NCBI GenBank assembly: GCA_000934385.1
Contig: KN880451.1
Coordinates: forward strand, 1-64,000
Reading direction: 5' to 3'
Origin: Cylindrobasidium torrendii FP15055 ss-10
Taxonomy: Eukaryota; Basidiomycota; Agaricomycetes; Agaricales; Physalacriaceae
Length of the DNA stretch: 64,000 nt
Shown: positions 19,061 through 32,887 of the stretch, in pieces
Numbering within the stretch: the stretch's first letter is position 1
Layout: every line of letters starts with the position of its first letter
Notes under the pieces: model-generated
Databases searched by the model: none
What the model saw: only the letters and a program-made list of their open reading frames with translations
What the model was told of the DNA's origin: nothing
Program-made: the position numbers and the translations under genes

Positions 19061-21289
19061 ATGTCACAACAAGACTTGGGGCCGCCTCGGGCATCGTTTC
19101 TGCTCGACGGACAGAGCTCAAACGCAACGTCTTTACATGGCTCGCCATCGCCCACACCGTCCACTGCGTTTCTGCGGAAGAATGAAGCGTCTGCCAACAA
19201 CGAGGAGGCTTACAGCGCCGCAGACACCGTGGCCACCAAGCCATGGTACAAGCGCCCAGTCTGGTGGGCAGTCGGCGCCGCGGCCGTGGCTGTAATCGTT
19301 GTGGCCATCGCCGTGCCTGTCGCATTAACCACCAAGAACGGATCATCCTCATCATCGTCTGGCAGCAGCAATGATGGCGGTAGCGGCGGCGGCGCGACAG
19401 GGACTAGCTCCGGGAACTCTCCTGGCGCAACCAGCGTCGCAATAACTGGCGGAGACGGCTCGAAGATCACGACCGAGGATGGGAAGGAATTCACCTATGA
19501 GAACAAGTTTGGCGGATACTGTGTGTGGTCCATCCGTCTTTTCCAATCTTCCGTTCTGACAGCTTGTAGGGGTGGCTGATCCCAAGGACCCGTTCAATAA
19601 CGGTGCCAAGGCGAATTCGTGGACCCCGGCGCTGAATGAGACCTGGACATGGGGAAAAGATAGGGCATGGGGGTCGGTGATCCTTCCCCGCATTTCACAC
19701 TGTTTGCTGATTTCAGCTTGTCAGCGTCAACGCCGGCGGGTGGTTTGTGCTTGAACCCTTCATTTCGCCTGCCCTTTTCCAGAAGTACCCCGGCGCTGTC
19801 GACGAGTGGACGCTCATGGAGGCTGGCATGAAGGCGGAGGAGCTCGAGGAGCACTACAAGACGTTCATCACTGAAGAGGACTTTGCTCAGATGGCTGGCG
19901 CTGGTCTCAACTTTGTGCGCCTTCCAATCCCGTACTGGGCTGTCGAGACGTGGGAAGGAGAGCCCTTCTTGGAACGTGTGGCCTGGAAGTAAGTAGTAAC
20001 CCAGAGTTCATTTGCCGTCGGTGCTGACATGGTCCCAGATACATCCTCAAGGCTTTTGAATGGGCACGCAAGTACGGTCTTCGCATCAACCTCGATTTGC
20101 ATTCGCTTCCCGGATCCCAGAATGGTACGCACGATCTTCCTTTGCGCGCAGCCGACTTATTTCTTCAGGTTACAACCACTCTGGTCGTCTCGGACAGGTC
20201 AACTTCCTTTACGGTCCCATGGGAGTCGCCAATGCTGACCGCGCTCTCGAATACATTCGCACCATCACCGAGTTCATCTCACAGCCGGAATACGAAGGCG
20301 TCGTCGCCATCTGGGGCTTCGTTAACGAGGCCCTCATGGATTCTATTGGCCGTGACACACTCATGTCCTGGTACAAAGAAGTGCACGACACCATTCGCGC
20401 AATTACTGGTGTCGGCAAAGGTCCTTACATCTCCATCCACGACGGCTTCTATGCTGCCGATCCGGAATGGATTGGCGCGCTTGCAGGTGCTGACCGCCTG
20501 ATGATGGACCGTCACCCGTACACTTCCTTTGGCGGCGGAGCATTCGACGACCCCATTGCGACTGGCACTGGCGCTGATGCTGGTGGCGTGTGGACGCAGA
20601 CAGGTTGTGATCTGGCTGGTCTCACTGCCACCCTTTCACAGGGAACGGGCGTTACCTTCGCCGGAGAGTTCAGCAATGGCTGGAACGACTGTGGGTTCTA
20701 TCTCAAGGGCATTCCGGGCAGCCATACCTTTGGCGGCTCTTGTGATACATGGGAGGATGCCTCCACCTGGGATGACTCGATGAAAGCCGGCGTCAAAGCG
20801 TACGGGCAAGCGCAGATGGACGCGCTCCAGGACTACTTCTTCTGGACATGGCGTATCGGCGAGCGTCTCGACACTGGCGTCGTCGGCTCGCCTCTGTGGT
20901 CGTACAAAGCCGGTCTCGAGGGAGGATGGATATCGCAAGACCCGCGCGAGAATGTGGGCAAGTGCGGGACGGGCGTCGCCCGCTTTGATGGGGACTACCA
21001 GCCATACATGACTGGAGGGACTGGCGCCGGCACGATTACGGCTGCGGTTGAGGCGTGGCCGCCTGCGACGATTGCTGGTGCGGATTTGCCGGCGACGCAG
21101 TTGTTCCAGTATACCATGGCGGGAACGCCTGTGACACTTCCTGGGCCCACCGCGACGGGGGACACCAAAGTGGATGGATGGGCGAATGACAGCGATAATG
21201 GGCCTGCGCCGACGCAGATTCCGGGCTGCACGTATCCTGATGCGTGGAGGGCGAACGATGCGACTGTGCCCAGTGGGTGCACACTATAG
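19061..21289 (+). CDS. GH5 exo-beta-1,3-glucanase, type II membrane-anchored
   Basis: Five exons (19061-19520, 19570-19672, 19725-19988, 20039-20124, 20169-21289) give 677 residues. A ~65-residue cytosolic N-terminus precedes one transmembrane helix (VWWAVGAAAVAVIVVAIAV), a Ser/Gly-rich stalk, then the GH5 barrel on the cell-surface side. Visible blocks: RAWGVNAGGWFVLEPFI, RLPIPYWAVE, LRINLDLHSLPGSQNG, general acid/base Glu in IWGFVNEAL, HPYTSFGG, and nucleophile Glu in TFAGEFSNG. This is the fungal exo-1,3-beta-glucosidase subgroup (EXG type) that trims wall beta-1,3-glucan. The membrane anchor plus stalk is the form often found in basidiomycetes. A Pro/Thr-rich C-terminal extension of about 80 residues follows the domain. 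A role in wall remodelling is family knowledge. Confidence 0.93.
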
Positions 21290-22085
21290 TGTGACACCCT
21301 CAGACAATGCGCTTGGCTTGACACATAACATATATATCCCACATTTATTTGCACGGTGCTTTGACGACTGCTTTGACATTTTATTACTTTTGAGGGGACG
21401 ACATACCATATTTATTTTATGTGTTGCTGGTAGGTATGTACTTGCCTATGCTAGGTAGTAGGTACGCAGACTGGTAGGCATATGATGTGCAACACTATCC
21501 AACTTTGATTAACGCTCGTTTATACAAGTGTTCTGTCATTTGAGGACGGGTGCAAGTTAAATTCGATTTGCATGGGACGCCTACGAGTTCAAAGTTGGAA
21601 TGACTGTGATCGTGGCCATGATCATTGTGTTGCTGACTCAGCACAATGGAACAAACGAGTCTTGATCCATGCAACTTACATAGACTGAGAGCAGGAGTGT
21701 GTACAGACGCGGCAAGAATTGTTGCATCCTCGGCAGCATGCTATACAAGGTAATTCATTGATCGTGAGGTCCTTTGCAATCCATCGACCAGCATCCTGCC
21801 TGCTTCTAACACCGTCAATCATGCATCCTCTCACAATTTCCCGTCAAGAAGCCAAGCTCGAGCGAAAGTGGGGTGAAAGGCTGAGTGTCTGGTTTCCTTG
21901 ATGCCGGTCGTGCCGAAGCTCGGCATGCATCAATTCTTGCCGCTACTGTATCTTTGTGTTTTGCCATGTCCAACATTGTGTACGAGGTACTGAAAGAAGC
22001 AACAATTATTATTCAGCTTGTGAATTTCTAAGAAGTACGCGCAGCTGACTGCTGCTGTCAAAAAGGCAACGGAACACATTATCAA
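21290..22085. other. intergenic
   Basis: 3' flank of the GH5 gene and the downstream flank of the minus-strand tRNA. Nothing else supported. Confidence 0.5.
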
Positions 22086-22166
22086 TGACAACTGTGAGAT
22101 TCGAACTCACGCCCCGAAAGACCAGATCCTGATTCTGGCGCCTTAGACCGCTCGGCCAAGTTGCCA
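22086..22166 (-). tRNA. trnL-CAG: tRNA-Leu (anticodon CAG)
   Basis: An 81-nt cloverleaf on the minus strand, without intron. The acceptor TGGCAAC pairs with GTTGTCA (one G-T pair). The D arm is GGCCGAGCGG...; the anticodon stem CCAGA/TCTGG encloses the loop ATCAGGA with anticodon CAG. There is a long class II variable arm, then the T arm GTGAG-TTCGAAT-CTCAC. A box (TGGCCGAGCGG) and B box (AGTTCGAATC) promoters are in place. The long variable arm and the anticodon both fit leucine. Confidence 0.93.
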
Positions 22167-23111
22167 TGATCGACAGCATAAGTACCAAATTGCTAGATTG
22201 GCGTGTTGATTGGTGGAACACTACGACGCGCGTAGAGCAAGCACTCCTTGCTCTACATCCTCTGACTCCTTTCTTTCTAGCTTTAGCATCAGATCATTTG
22301 CTTGATGTAACTACCTAGCATGTGGTATGCAATGCGCCATTGGTGGCGTTCGGGAATTATCCTCACCGCTCCTCACATTGCTCAAGAGATATGCAACGTC
22401 TGACGCCTTCCCGACACGGGTCGAAATCGGACAGGGCCAATGATACCATACAAAATCAGCTGAGATGTGAGTATGGTACTATCCAAGCTTGTTAGCCAGT
22501 CGGATGAGTGAAAGAATTGGATATTGGGTTCAGCATATCTCGTATGACGGTGACCCACCACTTATTCCTTCTGACGTCTTCGTCAATATTCGCGTCAATG
22601 CGACATGTCTATCGCAAAGTATTCGATTATCCAGTAAAGTTGACGCCGGTGCGGCTCACGGCCGGAATTGCAGCGAATGACCATTCCTCTCCCTCCACAT
22701 CTCTCCATTGCGGAGTTGAAATACAGACCCTGTCGGTAGGACGTGTGTATCTTGATAGGCCACAATGCGGGGGGTGAAGGGACCTTGGAGGTTCGTGTGG
22801 GGAAATATGGAACAAAAAGTGGCGCCCCGTGGGCCCGGGCCACAGCGGCCCGCTTCACTTCAAAACCGTGATATCTGTACCGTGTTCCTCTTCTGGAAGG
22901 CTAGGCGTGAGATTCAGGTCGAGGGAAGGGCTCGGACGTTCTGCTACCGTGTGGGAAAAGAATCAACGGGGTTGAAGGATTGGCTGCAGGGCAACGAACA
23001 TTCGCAGGCATTCGTGGGCTACGGAGATCGAGACGAACATGTTGCACATTCTCACCGTCTATGTGACCATTCTTGGAGCGACTCCACGGAAACACAGCCT
23101 TCGCCAGTCGG
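22167..23111. other. intergenic
   Basis: No gene supported on either strand. This is flanking DNA between the tRNA and the MITE. Confidence 0.45.
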
Positions 23112-23170
23112 TTACAGCTAACGACAAAAGTTTGTGGGCATTTTCGATTTGCGTGAACTACCTAGGAACC
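23112..23170 (+). repeat. MITE left terminal inverted repeat
   Basis: 59 bp, exact reverse complement of 23421-23479. It contains ACAAAAGTTTGTGGGC and ends CCTAGGAACC at its inner edge. Confidence 0.85.
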
Positions 23171-23420
23171 AGGCTCGAGTTCATTTCCGCGCCATCCAGG
23201 CGCCATCTAGAGGCTGTGACTTCCTGTTCGGGACAGCCCGACAGGCGGCATTCGTTGATCGCTATGGCGCAAAACATCAACCAAGGACGCGAACGAGCCC
23301 GTTGAAGTTCGTGCCATGATTGAATGTTTCTGTGTGCACACGGAGATGAGAGAACAGCGTCGTGAAGCGCCCAGTAGGCTTTTGTCGTCGGCTGCCGGTG
23401 CGGAAATGATTTCATCAACG

Positions 23421-23479
23421 GGTTCCTAGGTAGTTCACGCAAATCGAAAATGCCCACAAACTTTTGTCGTTAGCTGTAA
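23421..23479 (-). repeat. MITE right terminal inverted repeat
   Basis: 59 bp, exact reverse complement of the left arm. The inner edge starts GGTTCCTAGG and the outer edge ends CTGTAA. Confidence 0.85.
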
Positions 23480-24002
23480 TAATGGCCAGCCATTTTCAAG
23501 GACATTTTCACGAGGCAACCTTGCCATTATTTGCATACAAGGGACAATTCACGCCAACCCCAGCCTTCCCCATGAACAATGTCCACTCGGGCGCCGTTGA
23601 CTTGGGGTAGCTCGAGCCTCGGACCTCACAGCACAAATGCCGATTTCTCGAAAGGAAGCAACGAGTTCATTATTGCCCGTAGCCTCATGGCAAAAACTGT
23701 ACCTCTTCTTCTTTCTTCGGTGCCATGCGGCGGTGACGCTCCTCGACATTGCTGTATTTCTTTGTTTCTCGAATATTACATATCTTCCGCCTCCCCTTTG
23801 GCTAAGCTTATAACCTACAGGTACACATGAATATACCTGACAGGCATCTCGCAAGTCCAGAGGTTGTCTGGCCACAGTTGAATGTCGGAGGTTAGGGAAA
23901 CAATGAGAATTAATACCTTCAGATGCGCTGGCTTATCTCAAAGAGCATATAGTACAGCCTGGATAGTGTATGTAGTAGTATAGTACGAACTCAACCAAAA
24001 AA
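23480..24002. other. intergenic
   Basis: 3' flank of the minus-strand C2H2 gene. No gene supported. Confidence 0.45.
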
Positions 24003-25904
24003 CTAGGGTATGGAACTTTGATCCCGACTATGACCTTCCCCGACAGGCTCGTTGGGTTGTGGATGCGAAGAAATATTCTGGCTGTGCTCTTCAGCGCACG
24101 TATGTGCTTCATGATGGTCAGAGAACCGGCGTTGAAAAAGTACCTCTGACTCACGAAGCTTGTCGACAGAGGTCTGAGCCTCTTTACCAAACAGACCTGT
24201 CTCCGCGTCCGCAATAGAGGGTGCCACGCCGCTGACCTTAGGCCGCGAGCGCATCCTCTTGTTCTCCCTTGGCTTGACGTTATCGTCGGCCCGTTGGTCG
24301 TCGTCCTCAAGGTCGGTCAGGTCGGACATCTCTTCATCCTCGTTTGCAGCAACCCCCTTCTCTGGATGCGTCAAGGCGTGATGGCTAAGCGACTCCTTGT
24401 CGGCAAAGGTCAGAGCGCAACCATCGCCAGCGCACGAAAGGACTGCCAGAAATCAGCATAGCCAACATGTGAGAATCAAGAGGACACGAACAGTGAGACT
24501 GGCTCTCCATTCGTGTGGACTCCTCAGCAGCTTCGTCCACGCCAGAAGAGATACTTGATCCAGAAATTTCCGGTACACTGGGAGCAGAAACCAGTCCGTT
24601 TGGCGAATTTTCTCCAGCACAAGATGGTGCTTCCGAAGCGGTTCGCGTTGAAGGCGCGAGTCCCACAGACGATGTTGGGGTGGCCGTATGTTGCGGCAAG
24701 GTAGTGTGGGTGGTCAAATGGCGAGTGAGTTGATCCTTAATATGATAAGACTCCCGGCAGCCGTCAAATGTACAGGCATATGCTAGGCATGGTATGAGTG
24801 ATATATTGTGTCCATCTGCTAAGACGCATACCTCGAAGGCCAAGGTGAGCTCGATTAAAGTGAGCTTTGAGCGTACTTGGATATGGAAAGTACTCCGAAC
24901 ACCCAGAGCATTGATGGCCCTTTCTTCTTGAAGAAGGAGCGCGCGAAGTGCTCGCCTCTCTGTCTTTCTTGCTGGTGTCATCCTTCTTGCCTGCGTCAGA
25001 CGACGAAGATGTCCCAGCATCCATCTCGCGCGCACGCTTGCTACCGCCTGCGACACGTCCTACACTCGCACGTCCACGCGAAGTACTTTGCTTAGGAGGT
25101 GTCGGGGCGGCCTCTTCGCCGCGTTTGCGTTTCCCAAGTTCGGTGGTAGTGATAAGAACAGCTGCTGGCCCTCTGTTAAGTAAATCGATGGTGGGAGGTG
25201 TAGGTTCCGGCTCCTCGAGTGATATTGGCGCTCTCCTGAAGCGAGCAGGCACCGACGCGAGGGGCGGCGGAGGACGCTCAGTCTCATCCATCTCATCACT
25301 TGTATCTTGTACAAGGGTGACACTGGCCGACGTTAGGGTGGTTTGCGGCATTGGTTGCTGGACCACACAATGAGCACGAGAAGTGAGGAAATGGTATCAA
25401 AGCTTACAGGGTATAGGTCAGAGCACAGAGTTTGCCCAATCATAGAGCGGAAAGCCAGACATTGCTGTTCCCATTGCGTGTGGAGTGTGGCAACCTAACT
25501 GCAGATTAGCTTTGACGTTGCAAGGCCAGTTTATAGGGCGGAATTACATCGGTTATCTGTGGAGAACATCTCAGTATGCATGAAACTCGTCGGAAAATGC
25601 ATGAATTACCTTCTTGTCATGCTCAGCCAAGGTGGCTGTTAGCTCAGCAATCTGCGTTTTAGTACGCGCGAGCTTAGCGCGCACAGCGTCGCGCTCGGAT
25701 TCGAGTTTAGCATCGCTATGCTTCCTTATGTACGCATTTGCGATGGCTTGTGCTTCCTCTTGCACAGCAGCGTCCCGTAGCCGATTCGCCTCTTCGACCT
25801 TTTGCCGGAGACCATCGTGTTTATACTGGATGGAAGAGATACTAAGGAATGTCAATGAAGCACTCTTAGAAAGTTTTCAAGCCTTACAAGGTAGACAGGT
25901 CCAT
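24003..25904 (-). CDS. coiled-coil plus C2H2 zinc-finger protein
   Basis: A 533-residue model from exons 25888-25904, 25610-25841, 25548-25556, 25408-25494, 24832-25357, 24492-24782 and 24003-24442, which add up in frame. Residues ~1-85 form a coiled coil (QKVEEANRLRDAAV ... IAELTATLAEHDKK). A linker with LHTQWEQQCLAF follows, then a basic, Ser/Pro-rich disordered region, then three C2H2 units: CSGCSEYFPYPSTLKAHFNRAH, CTFDGC...HLTTH and CAGDGC...HHALTH. The tail is acidic (DEEMSDLTDLEDDD). This is probably a nuclear DNA- or chromatin-associated dimer; the target is unknown. The same architecture recurs at 32888-36624. The 17-nt first exon and the 9-nt third exon are the least certain parts. 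Confidence 0.72.
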
Positions 25905-26249
25905 TCTTGATGGTAGTGGTGGTCCAGTGGAAAGTGTCTGTAAAGCAGCCAGGGCCCAGCATGATGTCGATCATAAGCGCCGGTAATGGCGCCGGCGTGG
26001 CGCAGCAGTTTGGATGGTGCTCAGAACACCACAAGAATAGAGCAAAAACTCATCGCAGATGCTTATTTTCAGACGTGGCTTCATTATTGCTTCGATGGGC
26101 GCTTGGAGACCATCGAGCACTAAGTAAGTGTCAACGGTCAGGCTCAATTTCGCCTATCCATTCACATCCTAACTCAGGTTATAGCTTTCCAGAAAGTGTA
26201 CGTATTCTTACAAAGACTTTCAATACACAAAATCTTCACTGTGTATAGC
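25905..26249. other. intergenic
   Basis: Spacer between two minus-strand genes: the promoter of the coiled-coil/C2H2 gene and the 3' flank of the F-box gene. No other feature. Confidence 0.45.
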
Positions 26250-27783
26250 TTAGTAAAGTAAATCATTTGCCAAGTCCCCCGATATCTTTTGTGACCAATG
26301 CTTGTACTGGGTAACGTAGAAGCCGTGCCCTGCTGGTGTCAGACCATCGCGCGCATTGTTCACCGGGACATGGGGGTAGGCATCTTGAGTGACGTTAGGT
26401 CCCTGGGAAAAGGTGAGCAAGACGGCCTGCAACTAGGGCATTGATAACATACATAATCCAATACGAACGCTCTGCTTTGGGTGACTCCATAGCAGCGCGA
26501 GCTTTCCAACACCACATCATATACAGGCGAAAAGTCATTTCCAGGTGCATGTACACTCCAACCTCTCGATGGGTTCCTGATATCCCAGAACGAGACGACG
26601 CTGTGTCTGGCGGTGCCAGCAGCAATATGCGATGCAGACCCGCCTCCGGATGAGATTGAATATATGGGCTCGCAGCGCAGAGGGTCGGCTACTGTCATGA
26701 CAGGTGTGAGCATTGTCGAGTGACCGTCGTTGGATAGTGTACGGGTCCTGGCTCGGAGGTCATAGCACCTCACACGTCCGTCGTACCATCCTGACACGAC
26801 AATTTCCGGTGATGCGCCCCAGGGGGCTGCTGGCGGGGCGGAGGCGATGGCATACACGGCTGCTTGGCGCGCGTTTTGAATGGACGATCCGAGTGTCAAG
26901 CTGGCTACGGGGGAAAGACCGTCCTCGTACATGTAGTGGATGTCCAACGCATGGCTTATGGCGGTCGTCCCAAATGCCGCGAATGGAGTGGAAGATCGTA
27001 AGGAGAGGTAAGAGGTCCAGCTTTTTCGCTCGAGTTGTATGCAAGACGAGTCTGCGGTAGTAAGGTTTGTAATGGCTACATCTCCGCCCGCGGAGAGGGA
27101 GAGAAGCATGTCATCCATATTCTTGATGCTCTTGACGGCGACACCTTGGTGTAGACTATCGATTGGCGGTTGAAATGGGCAGACAGTTTTATGGACATAA
27201 TCGAGCCCTTGAATGTCACCGTTCTCGAACCCAGCAATGAGCTCGACATTGGTGCCATCATCGTCTAGAATGGCCAGAGAGGTGATATCCCGTCCGTGTT
27301 GGTGAGGATTCTCTAGATTGATTTGTGCCTCAAGTTTGACTGCGGGAGTGGAGGTAAAGGTGTAGAAGTAGAGAGAGCGGCCGGCGCCAATGACAATACG
27401 ATGTTCGGAGACGGTCATGACAGGCTGCAGCTTTCCTCTCCATTGTCGCAGCAAGGGTCGAGCGACAAAGGAATGGGCGCGTTGCCAGGAATGGTCTACA
27501 AGTGCGTCGTATTTGGCGCGCGCTCTGGATGAGAGCAGTTCCCGGTGTTTTCCAAGGCCGTAGGAGGGGCGGACATTGCTTTTGAGGTAGTACGACCATC
27601 CGAAATCGTCGACCTGATGGTAGGGTTAGCAATGGTAAACGCAGAAAGCTACAAGGACTGAACCAGAGCTTTCAAAGGTTTGCAAACGCAGGTCAGCCGT
27701 GCGAGAGAAAAGGCGTCTAGAATGTCTATAATGGAGAGCAGCACATCTGAAGGTAAATCGAGCAAGGAGAGGGGAGCTGCCAT
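26250..27783 (-). CDS. F-box / WD40-repeat protein
   Basis: Three exons (27664-27783, 26453-27613, 26250-26402) give 477 residues. The N-terminus LLDLPSDVLLSIIDILDAF followed by SLARLTCVCKPLKAL is an F-box, which docks on Skp1 in SCF ubiquitin ligases. After a connecting helix region (WSYYLKSNVRPSYG) the chain forms WD-like blades: GRDITSLAILDDDG, ELIAGFENGDIQ, EIVVSGWYDGRVRCYDLR and GTARHSVVSFWDIRNP. The blades would recruit the substrate, which is unknown. The first intron uses a GTTCAG donor; other donors tried break the frame. It is divergent from GEM1, with only about 246 bp between the two starts. Confidence 0.85.
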
Positions 27784-28029
27784 TTCGTAGTCAAGCTCGG
27801 TCTGTAGAGTCACTAGAGACTACTAGAGAGTCAGTGGTAAATACCAAATAGTCATTATCAACTCGGGCACAATCCATTACTACCCGTGAGAACGAGCTGC
27901 TAAATCGGGGTGCGCCGAATTGACGCGTTTCGGCCTGCTCTCGGCTCTGCCTTTGCATTCCAAGTCCCGCCCACTTCCCGCCGCTCTCTTCACTCTCTTT
28001 CCGTCGATATCGGCTTGGAATTGCCTGTC

Positions 28030-30609
<2,580 letters not shown>

Positions 30610-30878
30610 AAGAGATACAATATACACACTACCTAATCACACAGACCATTGTGGACCGTCCTTGCAGCCGTCCAATGCGACAGCAGCGCGACTTGGTGCG
30701 CCTTAAGCACGCTGCCAACACGTGGGCCAAAGAGTCAAGATCCGCCTGATCACTGACGGCGTGCTTTCTGTGTCTTTCTTCCATCTCTTCCCCCTCACGA
30801 GAATTGCATTTTGGTTTATTACCACGACCATCTGATTTAAAAACTAAGCTACCTTTACGACATCAGCAACGACTACAA

Positions 30879-32467
30879 TGGATCAGGACGCGGACATGGA
30901 CTTTGGGGGCCCAGCGCAGGTATTCGGTGGACAGGAAGATACGCGCGCGCCAGACACAAACCGGCGACTGCTGTGAGTACCCGCGGCGCCGACGGCGGTG
31001 GCGAGCACTAAGCAGCGCCGTTCAGAGATCTGGTCTTTGTACAGGATTGTACAGGCAGCCAGGGAAGCTACATCACCTCGGCGACGAAGAACATCCGCGA
31101 AATCTGTGCGCATATATACGAGTCTGGCCGTCTGCAAGAGCAGGGTGACCTTCGTGTTGGCCTCGTCGCATTCCGCGACCATCCACCGCAAGACCACACG
31201 TACGTTACGCGCAACTTTGGCTTCACGTCCGATGTCGGCAAGGTGCATGAGCAGCTCAGTGGGCTCTATGCGTCTGGCGGCGGCGACGGGCCGGAGGCGG
31301 TTACAGCAGCGCTTGTCGATGCGCTCAATATGGACTGGCGACAGGACGCGGCGCGCATGGTGGTCCTGATTGCCGATGCGCCGCCACATGGCATTGGCGA
31401 GTTTGGTGACGGTGAGTACTGCGCAACTGGCTCGGATGAGTGCTGAAGCCGCCCTCAGGCTTCGACGAAGGCTCCCCGGATGGTTTTGATCCTCTCCAGG
31501 TTGCGCGACAGTTTGCCAATCGAGGTATCACCCTGGTACGTCACGAGCGAGGGTTGGCCCCTTCATTGTTAATGCTCTTTCGTATAGTTCTTTGTGGCAT
31601 GTGAGCCAGCACTAAGTGGATACTTGGTGAGCATGAGACTCCCAACGGAGACTATGTCTAACCTGCAATTGACAGTATGCAACCGACTTCTACAAGGCAA
31701 TAACAACCATCACTTCTGGACTCATGCTTCCTTTGACCACGGCAGACCTACTCGCACACGCTATCGTGGGTAGTGTCCTCGAAAACCTCGATATGGAGAG
31801 GCTGGTACTCGAGGTGGGACAGGCTGTGGCGGAGCGAGTGCAGGGCAACCACCAAAGTGTGGACGACGTCGCGCGCGAGCTGCACGAGAGACTACTCCTG
31901 CGAAATGAAAGCACGAAGAAGGTGGTCATCGAGAGCATCTACAGAGAGACTCCAGAATCCGCTTCCAATGTCGAGGCTTTCTGCAACGCGGATACACTCA
32001 AGCAAGCACGGCCGTTTTTGCAAAAAGTCAGTGGATCACGGTTCACGGAAAAGTACGCCCAAATGCGCCAGCGCGGGTACACACCTTACAGCCACACCTA
32101 TGTCCCTGCCACGCCTCCTCGCTCTCCTACTCTCAGCAGATCGCTTTCGCCCCGGGCTACTCCCAGCTCGCCACCCCGCAAGGTTGTCCAGGACTTTGCC
32201 TCGTATGGTGTTGCTTCGGGCACAAGTGTGTTTGGGACTTCTGTCGCACCTTCACCGTTCTCCTTGGCGGGCGGCAAGGCTGCCTTTGGTTCCATCCGCA
32301 ACACGAAGCCCCGCGGCGGCGGGTTTGACGACGACGACGATGATGATGATGACGATAACTTTGGACCGGGAAAGCAGAGGGTACAACTCAAGGATGGCTC
32401 GGTTACTCTAGAGCAGGCAAGACGCATTGCCATACAGAGTGTGATGCGCAATGGTGGTGGGATGTGA
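30879..32467 (+). CDS. von Willebrand factor A (VWA) domain protein
   Basis: The spliced frame starts MDQDADMDFGGPAQVFGG; after a ~50-nt intron comes the VWA core LDLVFVQDCTGSQGSY, whose D-x-T-x-S fits a metal (MIDAS) site of the type found in VWKA-like and other intracellular VWA proteins. Further core strands are LRVGLVAFRDHP, GGGDGPEAVTAALVDAL and RMVVLIADAPPHG. The C-terminal part is helical (LDMERLVLEVGQAV), then Ser/Pro-rich and disordered with a run of ten Asp. It ends in a conserved-looking helix LEQARRIAIQSVMRNGGG. No kinase domain follows, unlike VwkA. There is no signal peptide, so it is intracellular; its role is unknown. The poly-Asp run is encoded by an impure GAC/GAT repeat at about 32327-32356. 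Confidence 0.82.
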
Positions 32468-32887
32468 GGCTGGGTCCTAATACCAGGATGAATGAAGCAG
32501 GTCTTTTGTATACTAAACCTTCTAAAGTAGTACGCATTTTTGTAGTCTCTTCCGCATGCACTATTCGCGCTATTCCTCGAGCCTTGCAATCTATGTGTGG
32601 ATATTTCATCACGGCTCTGACTGTACATTCAACAAATATTGACTGTCCTCTCTTTTTGACGGGGATGTCTTTGGAAAATTCAACAAATGTATATGGGCCA
32701 AAGCAACAATAGCTTATTTCTTAAGTGTGCCTTTAAGGTGTGCCGCAAATCGAAATTTCTGTCTGCGTTAAGCACTGCGCCACTTCTGCTTAGCCTTAGG
32801 CGATCAGAGGACAGCTCACGATCGGCGCGCCAGAACTCGGTCATTCACCACCATCACACTACTGAAAGTCCGCGTAGAGGGGCAGAG
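32468..32887. other. intergenic
   Basis: 3' flank of the VWA gene and promoter of the next gene, about 420 bp. Nothing else seen. Confidence 0.45.

Larger units (their letters stand above)
23112..23479. mobile_element. MITE, Tc1/mariner-like, non-autonomous
   Basis: A 368 bp element bounded by perfect 59 bp terminal inverted repeats (23112-23170 and 23421-23479). Reading the outermost TTA/TAA as containing a TA duplication, the ends start CAGCTAACGACAAAAGTTTG. The CAAAAGT-type end and the TA target fit the Tc1/mariner superfamily. The interior (about 250 bp) holds no transposase, so it would move only with help from a related autonomous element. The absence of any mismatch between the arms argues for recent insertion. 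The superfamily call is inference from the end sequence. Confidence 0.75.

Noticed and set aside
22765..23121. 118-codon frame left of the MITE
   Set aside because: No domain; it runs into the MITE repeat arm, which explains its end.
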